The position numbers and the translations under genes are program-made. Of a stretch of DNA of 6,039 nucleotides, positions 1 to 5,617 are shown one piece after another. The notes under the pieces were generated by a model. The model searched no databases, was not told the origin of the DNA, and was given only the letters and a program-made list of their open reading frames with translations. Source of the stretch: Xanthobacteraceae bacterium (GTDB taxonomy: Bacteria; Pseudomonadota; Alphaproteobacteria; Rhizobiales; Xanthobacteraceae); NCBI GenBank assembly GCA_030043175.1, contig JASHYD010001357.1:1-6039 (forward strand). Direction: 5' to 3'. Each line of letters opens with the position of its first letter. Positions within the stretch are counted from its first letter, which is position 1.

Positions 1-114
1 CGGTTGGCCCGTGCGACGCGCTTCCCTGATCGGTTGGATGAGTTTGCGCTTGATCTCTCCAATAGGCGCATCACCAGCCTCGAGCCGCTCAAGGGCCTGA
101 CCAGCCTGTCGTAA
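1..114 (+). CDS. 3' end of a leucine-rich-repeat-like protein (partial)
   Basis: The frame starting at base 1 is open through the left edge and ends at a TAA at 112-114, giving 37 residues. The last 20 residues fit one leucine-rich repeat: an LDLSN core followed by ITSLEPL and LTSL, matching the family pattern LxLxxNxIxxLxxLxxLxxL with Arg where the second Asn-adjacent position is usually Asn/Gln. LRR domains mediate protein-protein contacts and in plant-associated bacteria occur in secreted effectors, but nothing here shows which kind this is. The protein stops directly after the repeat with no capping region, so it may be truncated or may simply end in repeats. The upstream part lies outside the window, so neither start nor domain content can be judged. 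The assignment rests on a single repeat and could be coincidental. Confidence 0.4.
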   Translation, partial: RLARATRFPDRLDEFALDLSNRRITSLEPLKGLTSLS

Positions 115-141
115 TGAGGTGATCGAGACTGGTTAAGGGCT

Positions 142-161
142 TCAGGCAGGTCCCGGCCTGA
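142..161. repeat. Inverted repeat 1 (6-bp stem, 8-nt loop)
   Basis: TCAGGC at 142-147 pairs perfectly with GCCTGA at 156-161 around an 8-base loop. It begins 27 bases after the stop codon of the leucine-rich-repeat-like gene, so it could help end that transcript, but the bases that follow on the plus strand are purine-rich and contain no T-tract. It is the first of four hairpins in 135 bp. Confidence 0.5.
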
Positions 162-188
162 GAGAGATATGGCCTCGCCAGCCCCGGG

Positions 189-201
189 GCCCGCTTCGGG
201 C
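189..201. repeat. Inverted repeat 2 (5-bp stem, 3-nt loop) beside a 10-bp palindrome
   Basis: GCCCG at 189-193 and CGGGC at 197-201 form a perfect GC-only stem with a three-base loop. It overlaps the end of a perfect 10-bp palindrome, GCCCCGGGGC, at 181-190. The two foldings share bases and would compete in RNA. Confidence 0.5.
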
Positions 202-205
202 ATTG

Positions 206-247
206 CGGGTCCCACCCCCTGGCCCTCGACCTTCGCTCTGGGACCCG
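206..247. repeat. Inverted repeat 3 (9-bp perfect stem, 24-nt loop)
   Basis: CGGGTCCCA at 206-214 is the exact reverse complement of TGGGACCCG at 239-247, with 24 bases between. Eight of the nine pairs closest to the base are in a GC-dominated stem, so the hairpin would be stable in RNA from either strand. It starts four bases after inverted repeat 2. Confidence 0.6.
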
Positions 248-257
248 GAGGTCTCGG

Positions 258-276
258 GTGGGGCGAGGAGCCCCAC
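258..276. repeat. Inverted repeat 4 (7-bp perfect stem, 5-nt loop with TCCTC on the minus strand)
   Basis: GTGGGGC at 258-264 pairs perfectly with GCCCCAC at 270-276 around the loop GAGGA. Read from the minus strand the loop is TCCTC, complementary to a Shine-Dalgarno sequence. Alphaproteobacterial small RNAs with exposed anti-Shine-Dalgarno loops are known, so the minus strand is the more interesting direction. No promoter or T-tract was identified to support a transcript. Confidence 0.6.
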
Positions 277-347
277 GCGCGCGCGAGATGGCCGCTCCCC
301 GCATCCGATTACCATTCTGTGACTTGCCCGGCTGAGCAAAAATCATC

Positions 348-524
348 ATGTTGGCAGCGAGCAATCAAGCTCAGAGACGAAAGCCCTACCAGGTGATGAC
401 TAAGACCCAGCAAGCCAAGCCCAACGTCGATGCACTGGCAATCCCTGCCCAATTCGATAGGACAGGCAAGGCCAAAGGGAATGGCCAGGTCTTGGCAGCA
501 CCGGCTGATGGGTACCCGGCATGA
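348..524 (+). CDS. Short hypothetical ORF (58 codons), doubtful
   Basis: An ATG at 348-350 opens a 58-residue reading that ends in TGA at 522-524. The product would be hydrophilic and basic in its first third (RRKPYQ, KTQQAKP) and rich in Gly, Ala and Pro towards the end, with no membrane segment or recognisable motif. There is no Shine-Dalgarno sequence before the ATG. About two thirds of third codon positions are G or C, only mildly coding-like. It may be a fragment of a decayed gene or chance. No function can be given. Confidence 0.15.
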   Translation: MLAASNQAQRRKPYQVMTKTQQAKPNVDALAIPAQFDRTGKAKGNGQVLAAPADGYPA

Positions 525-613
525 AGCCGAGAGCATCTCCGCTCGCGCTCACGCGTCGAGCCTCATAGCTGCAGTGCCACCCCCGACCTTTAGAAGCTAG
601 CGGCCCTTTCAGA

Positions 614-2305
614 TCAGGTACGTTGCGCCGCTTCGGCGCCGGAACTTACCTTGATATCGATGTCCTTGGTATCGCGTAGCAGCAGCCCGCCGATTACGGT
701 GGTCATGGCGGCGACCACGATCGGGTACCACAGTCCGTTGTAGATATTTCCAGTGGCAGCCACGACAGCCGTGGCGAGCAAGGGCAGCATGCCACCGAAG
801 AAGCCAGCGCCGATGTGATACGGCAGCGACATTGACGTGTAGCGAATCCTGGTCGGGAACAATTCCACCAGGAATGCCGCAACTGGACCGTACACCATGG
901 CGCCGTAGATGACCATGATGATCAGGATCAATTCGGCCATGAGCCAATTGATCTTGCCGGTATCGGCAGCCTTCGGCGTAACCTTGCCGTCCTTGTCCCG
1001 CTGTAGGTTGGGGTACCCGGCATCGAGAAATGCCGTGTTCCATTTACCGGCATCAAAGCCTTCAACGGTAGTTGATCCTATTGTCAAGTTCACCTTGTTA
1101 CCAGAATTGAGCACGTTTTCAGTCTTGAACGACACGCCGAGCTTGGTGACCAAGTCCTGTGCACGGTCGCAGTTCGAGAACTGGGTGAAGGCCGTTACGA
1201 AAACATGCAGCTCGCAGGTTGAACCGTCGGCAGTGACGGTCACCAGATTGCGTTCCGAGAACGCTTCGAGGTCCGGGTTGGCGTAGTGCGTCAGTGCTGC
1301 AAACAGTTGGAAGTATGTTAGCGCCGCGACCAGACAGCCGGCGAGGATGATCTTGAGCCGACCAATGCGATCGGACAGCCAGCCAAAAACGACGAACAAA
1401 GGCGTGCCGACGATCAGTGAGGCTAGTACCAACAGATATGCCGGCAAATAGCCAATTTTCAGTGTGATGGTCAGGAAGAACAACGCATAGAATTGGCCTG
1501 TGTACCACACCACGCCCATGCCGGCGGTGGCGCCCAGTAGCGCCAGCAGCACATATTTGTTGTTTGGATAGTGGATGAAGCTCTCGGTGAGCGGTGCTTT
1601 TGAGCCTTTCCCCTCTTCCTTCATTTCTTGGAAGATCGGCGACTCATTTAGCTTGAGCCGGATATAGACCGAAAACAACAGCAGGACGACAGATACAATG
1701 AACGGAATTCGCCAGCCCCACTCCGAAAAGGCCTTGGGCTCCATCAACTCGCGGCAAGCGATTATGATAATTAGAGCAAGCGCCAATCCGACCGTCGCGG
1801 TGGTTTGAATCCAGCTTGTCGCGTAGCCGCGCTCGGTTGGGTGCGCATGCTCGGCCACGTAGGTCGCAGCGCCGCCATATTCACCCCCGACTGCAAGACC
1901 CTGAAGAAGGCGTAACGTGACGAGTAGTATCGGCGCAAGCCATCCGATGTTCACGTAGGTGGGCAGCAGACCGACAAGAAAGGTGGATGCGCCCATTACC
2001 ACAATGGTGATGAGGAAGGTGTATTTACGGCCGACCAGGTCGCCGATCCGCCCGAAGAACAGCGCGCCGAATGGACGTACCAAAAACCCGGCCGCGTAGG
2101 TTGCGAACGCGGAGAGCAGCGCCGCCGTGTCGTTGCCGGGTGGAAAGAACAGCGAGGCGAAAAACGGCGCGAGAACGGCATAAAGGTAGAAATCATACCA
2201 CTCAAATACAGTACCGATCGAAGAGGCGAAAACGACGAGCTTTTCGTCGTTCGTCATGCTGGCGCCGCGCGCTGAAACATTCGAAATTCGATCGATCGCG
2301 GTCAT
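614..2305 (-). CDS. MFS transporter, metabolite:H+ symporter (MHS) type, with extended periplasmic loop
   Basis: A 563-residue inner-membrane carrier, probably importing an organic acid or related metabolite with protons. Hydrophobicity suggests 12 membrane segments. Family signatures seen: FEWYDFYLY in the first helix (residues 34-42), the loop 2-3 motif GRIGDLVGRKY (85-95), LRLLQGLAVGGEYGG (131-145) in helix 4, and its second-half counterpart GWLSDRIGR (308-316). LVELFPTRIRYTSMSLPYHI (479-498) begins helix-10-end to helix-11. Between helices 9 and 10 lies a polar loop of about 110 residues (341-450) with two cysteines (364, 379), predicted periplasmic. Typical MHS carriers have about 430-450 residues, and this loop explains the extra length; from memory, a subgroup of proteobacterial MHS carriers shares it. 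The ATG at 2303-2305 is preferred because GGGGG lies 8 bases upstream; a TTG at 2318-2320 would add five residues. It follows the acyl-CoA synthetase by 130 bp on the same strand, so the substrate is probably the acid that enzyme activates. Family assignment is secure; the substrate is not visible. Confidence 0.95.
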   Translation of the reverse strand: MTAIDRISNVSARGASMTNDEKLVVFASSIGTVFEWYDFYLYAVLAPFFASLFFPPGNDTAALLSAFATYAAGFLVRPFGALFFGRIGDLVGRKYTFLITIVVMGASTFLVGLLPTYVNIGWLAPILLVTLRLLQGLAVGGEYGGAATYVAEHAHPTERGYATSWIQTTATVGLALALIIIIACRELMEPKAFSEWGWRIPFIVSVVLLLFSVYIRLKLNESPIFQEMKEEGKGSKAPLTESFIHYPNNKYVLLALLGATAGMGVVWYTGQFYALFFLTITLKIGYLPAYLLVLASLIVGTPLFVVFGWLSDRIGRLKIILAGCLVAALTYFQLFAALTHYANPDLEAFSERNLVTVTADGSTCELHVFVTAFTQFSNCDRAQDLVTKLGVSFKTENVLNSGNKVNLTIGSTTVEGFDAGKWNTAFLDAGYPNLQRDKDGKVTPKAADTGKINWLMAELILIIMVIYGAMVYGPVAAFLVELFPTRIRYTSMSLPYHIGAGFFGGMLPLLATAVVAATGNIYNGLWYPIVVAAMTTVIGGLLLRDTKDIDIKVSSGAEAAQRT

Positions 2306-2313
2306 GATACTTA

Positions 2314-2318
2314 CCCCC
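2314..2318 (-). promoter_or_regulatory. Ribosome binding site of the MFS transporter
   Basis: On the minus strand GGGGG (followed by TAAG) ends 8 bases before the ATG at 2305. It decides the start in favour of this ATG over the upstream TTG (2320), whose codon would itself overlap the G run, and over the next ATG (2257), which has no such sequence before it. Confidence 0.6.
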
Positions 2319-2435
2319 AACGTTGTTGCCTCAAACGACCCGCGCAGTAGTAGTACATCCTCAGTGTCGACCCTGACCCTGGATGTGCGGCTAGCGGGCG
2401 CGTTGCCGCTTTACTAACAGGCCCGCAATGGAGAG

Positions 2436-4091
2436 TTAGGCGTCAAGCTTCTGGCGAAGCTGCTGTCTCACAATGACCCTTTGTATCTTTCCTGATGGTG
2501 TTTTTGGCAGGCTATCTACATAGTACACGTGTCGCGGGTACGCATGAGAGGCGTAACGCGATCTAACCCAAGTCTGGAGTTCGTCAGTTAGCGCCGCGCA
2601 GCCAAGTCGGCCCTTGCGCAGCACTACTACGGCCTCAAGGACTTCGCCACGAATGGCGTCTGGAACGCCAACTACCGCGCATTCGCTGACTGCAGGATGG
2701 GTCGCGATAACCGACTCGACCTCAAACGGCCCGATCCTGTATCCCGCCATGATGATGATGTCATCGTCACGCGCAGAGAAATAGTAGTAGCCTTCGTCAT
2801 CGACTCGGGCGACGTCGCCGGTAATGTACCAGCGGCCATCCGCAGAAAACTTTTCCGCACTTTTTGCTACATCATCCACGTAGCCCTCAAACCAGGCGAG
2901 AGGACTTTGAGCAATGTCGATCGCGACGCGGCCAATCTCTCCTGTCGGTGCAAGCTCATCTCGGTCGTGCTTCAAAATGACTGCGGCCCATCCGGGCATA
3001 GGGTGGCCCATGGAGCCAGGCCGGAGGGATCTGTGCAAGGCGGGGTGGTGGTGATTGTTGATGAGCATCCCAGCTTCCGTCTGACCGTAGTGGTCGTGAA
3101 CCTCAACTCCCAACGCGACTACCGACCATTCGTTGATCTCGGGCGTCAGCGGCTCGCCAGCACTCGATGCGTTACGGAGTTTGAGGGCGCCGGGCGGACT
3201 CAGTCCGGAGGCTCGTAGAGAGCGATACACCGTCGGAGCAGCGGCGAAATTCGTCACCGCATACTGGGAAAGCACCGCCAGGGTAGTTTCGCTTGAAAAG
3301 CCGCCCTCTAAGAGGATGCCCATAACACCCGTCGTCAGCGCGGTAAGTATTCCAAAATACAATCCGTAAGCCCATCCTGGATCGGCGGCGTTCCAAAAGA
3401 TATCATCGGCGCGAAGATTGAATGCAAACTCGCCGTAAAGTTGAAAGCCGGCCGCTGCTTTCAATGGAACAACGACGCCCTTAGGGCGTCCGGTGGTCCC
3501 AGAGGTGTAGATTTCAATGATTGGCGCGTCACCGCCAAGAGCCGCCGCCTGGAATCCAGGTTGATGGGCCGCCAACAGTTCTGCGAAATTGATCGCATTC
3601 GGCATCATGTCGTGGCCAGTTGCGGTCGTGATTACGCGCCACGGCGCACTTGCCGGAATCGTGTCGCTCGGCGCAAGTTTGGACTGCTGCGTGCGGTCGC
3701 AAAAGACAATCTTCGCGCCGCTCCTGGTTAGGCGTTCCGCGATGGCAGGAACGGCAAAGGCAGTGAAAAGGGGTACGTGAACGGCACCCAATCTCCATAT
3801 CGCCATGATAGCAATCACATAATCAGGACTCTTCCCCATGAGGGTCGCGACTCGGTCGCCGCTTCGGATCCCCGCTGCAGACAGAGCTGTCGCAAGGCGC
3901 TCAGATTGCTCACGCAAATCCCCGTATGTCAGATCGGTAGCAGACAGCTGCTGGGAGACGGCACGGTAGGCAACCTTCTGCGGGTCATGTCGATCGCATA
4001 GCAGATAGGCCGCCCGCGCTTGAGAATCTTGAAATAGGGCAGCGACTTCTCGGACCCTTGAGGCCAGGGCTTCGCAGGATTGCTCGGTCAT
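2436..4091 (-). CDS. AMP-forming acyl-CoA synthetase (acyl/aryl-CoA ligase)
   Basis: A 551-residue cytoplasmic enzyme of the ANL superfamily, which converts a carboxylic acid, ATP and CoA to acyl-CoA, AMP and pyrophosphate. The core motifs are present in order: P-loop-like YTSGTTGRPKG (residues 195-205), YGQTEAG (335-341), WYITGD (421-426) with the ATP-ribose Asp, the hinge region RDDDIIIMAGYRIGP (441-455), and SGKIQR near the C-terminus (533-538) with catalytic Lys535. Both domains are complete. In acetyl-CoA synthetases the equivalent of YGQTEAG is WWQTETG, where the Trp restricts the pocket to acetate; its replacement here points to a medium-chain or aromatic acid. The start is taken as the ATG at 4089-4091, with GGGGA nine bases upstream; a GTG at 4179-4181 would add 30 residues, but its only purine-rich stretch is almost adjacent. 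It is the first gene of a likely two-gene operon with the MHS transporter. The exact substrate cannot be read from the sequence. Confidence 0.93.
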   Translation of the reverse strand: MTEQSCEALASRVREVAALFQDSQARAAYLLCDRHDPQKVAYRAVSQQLSATDLTYGDLREQSERLATALSAAGIRSGDRVATLMGKSPDYVIAIMAIWRLGAVHVPLFTAFAVPAIAERLTRSGAKIVFCDRTQQSKLAPSDTIPASAPWRVITTATGHDMMPNAINFAELLAAHQPGFQAAALGGDAPIIEIYTSGTTGRPKGVVVPLKAAAGFQLYGEFAFNLRADDIFWNAADPGWAYGLYFGILTALTTGVMGILLEGGFSSETTLAVLSQYAVTNFAAAPTVYRSLRASGLSPPGALKLRNASSAGEPLTPEINEWSVVALGVEVHDHYGQTEAGMLINNHHHPALHRSLRPGSMGHPMPGWAAVILKHDRDELAPTGEIGRVAIDIAQSPLAWFEGYVDDVAKSAEKFSADGRWYITGDVARVDDEGYYYFSARDDDIIIMAGYRIGPFEVESVIATHPAVSECAVVGVPDAIRGEVLEAVVVLRKGRLGCAALTDELQTWVRSRYASHAYPRHVYYVDSLPKTPSGKIQRVIVRQQLRQKLDA

Positions 4092-4100
4092 TGCTGTTAA

Positions 4101-4105
4101 TCCCC
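4101..4105 (-). promoter_or_regulatory. Ribosome binding site of the acyl-CoA synthetase
   Basis: On the minus strand GGGGA ends nine bases before the ATG at 4091. This is why the shorter, 551-residue protein is preferred over the 581-residue version starting at the GTG at 4181. Confidence 0.5.
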
Positions 4106-4181
4106 AAAAGCCCAGACCGGAAGTCGCGGCTGAAACAACTTGTCGGTCTTGACCAATGTTGACTATCTCGAAATTGCCCAC

Positions 4182-4830
4182 GCTCTCTTTGCTTTATTGC
4201 AATCGATCGGTTGATGAGTGTTCCAATCCCCGACGATTGTTCTCCCAGGCTAAGTTGTGGCTGTGCCTATCGGAATTGCCTCAAAACCGGCAGCGTTAAA
4301 TGAATTGGATTTGTCGTTGTGGCCCACGGCCCCTGCCACCAATTCCAGTTGATTCGTCCGATTGCGCCCAAACAGGCCCGCTAGCGCACAAATTAAATTA
4401 GGACAACAGCACGCGCTCTCGTGTGGATTTACTACAACAACGCGAAGTGTATAGCCAGGACCGAAATGGATCAAGACAATCTAGCGCGTTCAGCGAAGTA
4501 TTTTCAGCTTGGAAAACTGATAGGCCACCATGGTGATGGACTTTTGTGCTCAGCTCTCGCGTGTGTCTGCCTCATCCCCGGTAGGCAGTCTATGTTCGAC
4601 TGTCAGACAGAATTGGGATAGCGTTCGCCACGACGAAAAGAGTCATTCCAATCGGAGACGTAGGACCGAAAGAAGGAGGTCGGTCGGAGGCCTGCCCGCT
4701 GACAGCGTCCTTGCCGCCCTGTAAACTGACAAGGACTTCGGCACGTCCCGCTACATGGCAGCTATTCGCAGTCTAGCTGATCGCGCGTGTCAGAGGAATG
4801 GGTGGCCCAGGGCCTATCGTTTAGAAATCA
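4182..4830. other. Intergenic region upstream of the synthetase; no gene seen
   Basis: The left end should contain the promoter of the leftward synthetase/transporter pair, but no clear -35/-10 or -24/-12 pair was recognised on the minus strand. A near-palindrome at 4200-4213 is annotated separately. At 4600-4610 there is an 11-base palindrome, CTGTCAGACAG, with perfect 5-bp arms. At 4673-4680 the plus strand has AAGGAGGT, a perfect match to the ribosomal anti-Shine-Dalgarno, but no start codon follows at a usable distance (the next ATG is at 4755), so it may be the relic of a lost gene start. The short ORFs here have atypical composition and no recognisable motif. Confidence 0.5.
4200..4213. 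promoter_or_regulatory. Candidate operator: near-palindrome CAATCGATCGGTTG
   Basis: This 14-bp site is symmetric except for one mismatched pair (T4203/G4210), with CGATCG at its centre and CAA/TTG at its ends. It sits about 110 bp before the preferred synthetase start and about 20 bp before the alternative GTG, where a repressor such as a TetR- or GntR-type regulator of acyl-CoA metabolism would bind. No regulator gene is in the window. The operator role is inference. Confidence 0.25.
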
Positions 4831-4886
4831 GTGGGGCGGTTCTCTGGGGTCATCTTCGTCCGCCAGGAGCAATCACCGCCGACAGC

Positions 4887-4931
4887 AGGGAGTTCATGCG
4901 TCGCGGAGTCATCGTCAAGACGTTCAGCAAC
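4887..4931 (+). pseudogene. Serine recombinase fragment in a different frame (upstream of frameshift)
   Basis: In the frame of the ATG at 4755, residues REFMRRGVIVKTFSN resemble the segment that follows the DRLGRN motif and precedes the long E-helix in serine recombinases (typically RREFMRRGV.VRTVIN.MTFDG, from memory of the family). The homology then continues from base 4933 in another frame, as TFDGSTTDP. One extra base (G4932), or a deletion of about five bases at this point, explains the change. Further upstream, the bases around 4850-4883 still look like a scrambled version of the DRLGRNY-encoding region, with more indels. Confidence 0.6.
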
Positions 4932-5157
4932 GACGTTCGATGGCTCGACCACGGACCCCGTGCAGCAGGCTGTCCGCGATGCATTGATTGCATTTATGGC
5001 CGTGTCAGCGCAGGCACAGGCCGAGGCAACCGAGTCGGCCCAACGGGCCGGCATCGACCGCAGCCGGATGGTGAAGCCCAGCGCTGACCTGGAGCGCACG
5101 CCGTCCTATGTTCGCGCGCATCAGGCTTGCTATGCCAGCCCGCCGAGCCTCACGCGA

Positions 5158-5175
5158 GCGAACATAGATAAGCCT
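5158..5175. repeat. Imperfect direct repeat, left copy
   Basis: GCGAACATAGATAAGCCT matches 16 of 18 bases with the copy at 5618-5635, and 11 consecutive bases (TAGATAAGCCT) are identical. It falls where recombinase similarity ends and the unrelated tail begins. A match of this quality can occur by chance about once in a few windows of this size, so its position rather than its score makes it notable. Confidence 0.35.
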
Positions 5176-5268
5176 CCAAATCCGATGATAGTCTTGCAAC
5201 GTGCGGAGTTAATGGCCGTTTGTTGGGCGGGGGCGTCGTGGGATATGTACCGGGATTATATGAGAGGT

Positions 5269-5273
5269 AAGGA
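5269..5273 (+). promoter_or_regulatory. Ribosome binding site of the 90-codon orphan gene
   Basis: AAGGA ends nine bases before the ATG at 5283 and lies inside the last codons of the preceding ORF. That ORF stops two bases before the ATG, the arrangement of translationally coupled genes. Confidence 0.6.
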
Positions 5274-5282
5274 CAAGTAGCC

Positions 5283-5555
5283 ATGGCTAGGTATAAGGCA
5301 ACGGTCATCTTTGACGTACATGAAGATGAGAATAGAGGAAGACGTGACCAACTCGCGAAGAAGTTCCTGGAAAAGAAGAGAGGAAAGGCTACTATATGGC
5401 CTACTCTCAAACAAATGCATGAGCTAAACGCTTTGACGCATGATCCTCTGAAAAGCGATTTTGTATCCGAGGTATCAGAGAGAATGAACAATAAGAAAAA
5501 CAAATATAGAACCACATATGAGATAGTCTCATTTGAGGCTCTACAAGAGGAATAG
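5283..5555 (+). CDS. Hypothetical AT-rich protein of 90 residues, orphan
   Basis: The product is not recognised. It is small and highly charged, with no signal peptide or membrane segment. It opens with a likely beta strand (YKATVIFDV), continues with a basic, probably helical stretch (residues 18-36, many Arg/Lys), a mixed middle (TLKQMHELNALTHD) and a second charged helix (FVSEVSERMNNKKNK), and closes with a strand (YRTTYEIVSFEAL), suggesting a compact beta-alpha-alpha-beta fold. Two ends in strand with helices between would suit a small nucleic-acid-binding or phage-type protein, but this is speculation. The start is well supported: AAGGA nine bases upstream and an ATG two bases after the previous stop. 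Base composition is about 41% GC by hand count, against about 55-63% in sampled lines of the transporter, and AT-ending codons and AGA/AGG arginines are frequent. Both point to recent acquisition. It is bracketed by an imperfect direct repeat. Confidence 0.7.
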   Translation: MARYKATVIFDVHEDENRGRRDQLAKKFLEKKRGKATIWPTLKQMHELNALTHDPLKSDFVSEVSERMNNKKNKYRTTYEIVSFEALQEE

Positions 5556-5617
5556 AGTAGCTGTTAAGAGGTTAGCCTGCCGGCGCGCCAACAAGATAGC
5601 GATTATGGTGTTCTGAG

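Larger units (their letters stand above)
115..613. other. Convergent intergenic region, GC-rich and hairpin-rich in its left half
   Basis: This stretch lies between a gene ending rightward (stop at 112-114) and the transporter ending leftward (stop codon at 614-616), so it is where terminators for both would be expected. Bases 142-276 hold several perfect-stem inverted repeats, annotated separately. Bases 275-285 contain an alternating GC run. No hairpin is followed by a T-tract on either strand, so no classical intrinsic terminator can be named. Bases 300-613 look like ordinary non-coding or decayed DNA; the only plus-strand reading with some protein character is a 58-codon ORF from 348. The long minus-strand ORFs across the region have poor protein character and cross the hairpins, so they were left out. 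Confidence 0.6.
4831..5280 (+). pseudogene. Serine recombinase C-terminal remnant fused to an unrelated tail
   Basis: A 149-codon ORF from an ATG at 4831 to TAG at 5278-5280. Residues 35-75 (TFDGSTTDPVQQ, then AVRDALIAFM, AQAQAEAT, AQRAGI) match, from knowledge of the family, the strand and long E-helix of a resolvase/invertase-type serine recombinase subgroup. RTPSYVRA (residues 89-96) matches the start of its linker to the DNA-binding domain, normally GRKPSYTRE. The catalytic N-terminus with the active-site Ser (YxRVS) is absent, the upstream part continues in another frame, and the helix-turn-helix is replaced. From about residue 105 the sequence is unrelated and ends in RAELMAVCWAGASWDMYRDY; an ELM...W pattern faintly recalls ends of tyrosine integrases, but this is weak. 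The first 34 residues are out of frame and meaningless. It cannot act as a recombinase. It is read as a decayed mobile-element gene, although automatic annotation would probably call it an intact hypothetical protein. Confidence 0.7.

Noticed and set aside
517..529. Small hairpin CGGC-ATGAA-GCCG downstream of the transporter.
   Set aside because: Only four base pairs and no T-tract; not a credible terminator.
510..1023. A 13-bp exact direct repeat, GGGTACCCGGCAT, at 510-522 and 1011-1023.
   Set aside because: An exact 13-mer repeat is expected by chance in roughly one of four windows this size, the flanks do not match, and one copy is inside the transporter coding sequence.
2394..2426. Possible hairpin GCGGGC/GCCCGC between the synthetase and the transporter.
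   Set aside because: A 6-bp stem with a 21-base loop and no T-tract is too weak to call a terminator or attenuator.
4600..4610. Perfect 11-base palindrome CTGTCAGACAG as a possible operator.
   Set aside because: Short, no promoter or gene start near it, and no regulator with this site could be named; it is mentioned only in the intergenic entry.
4250..4621. ORFs of 66-74 codons on both strands between the synthetase and the recombinase remnant.
   Set aside because: No supporting ribosome binding site, no recognisable motif and composition typical of random open frames.
4673..4680. Perfect Shine-Dalgarno sequence AAGGAGGT as evidence for a gene start.
   Set aside because: No ATG, GTG or TTG lies within 5-12 bases downstream, and the frames beyond it have no recognisable product.
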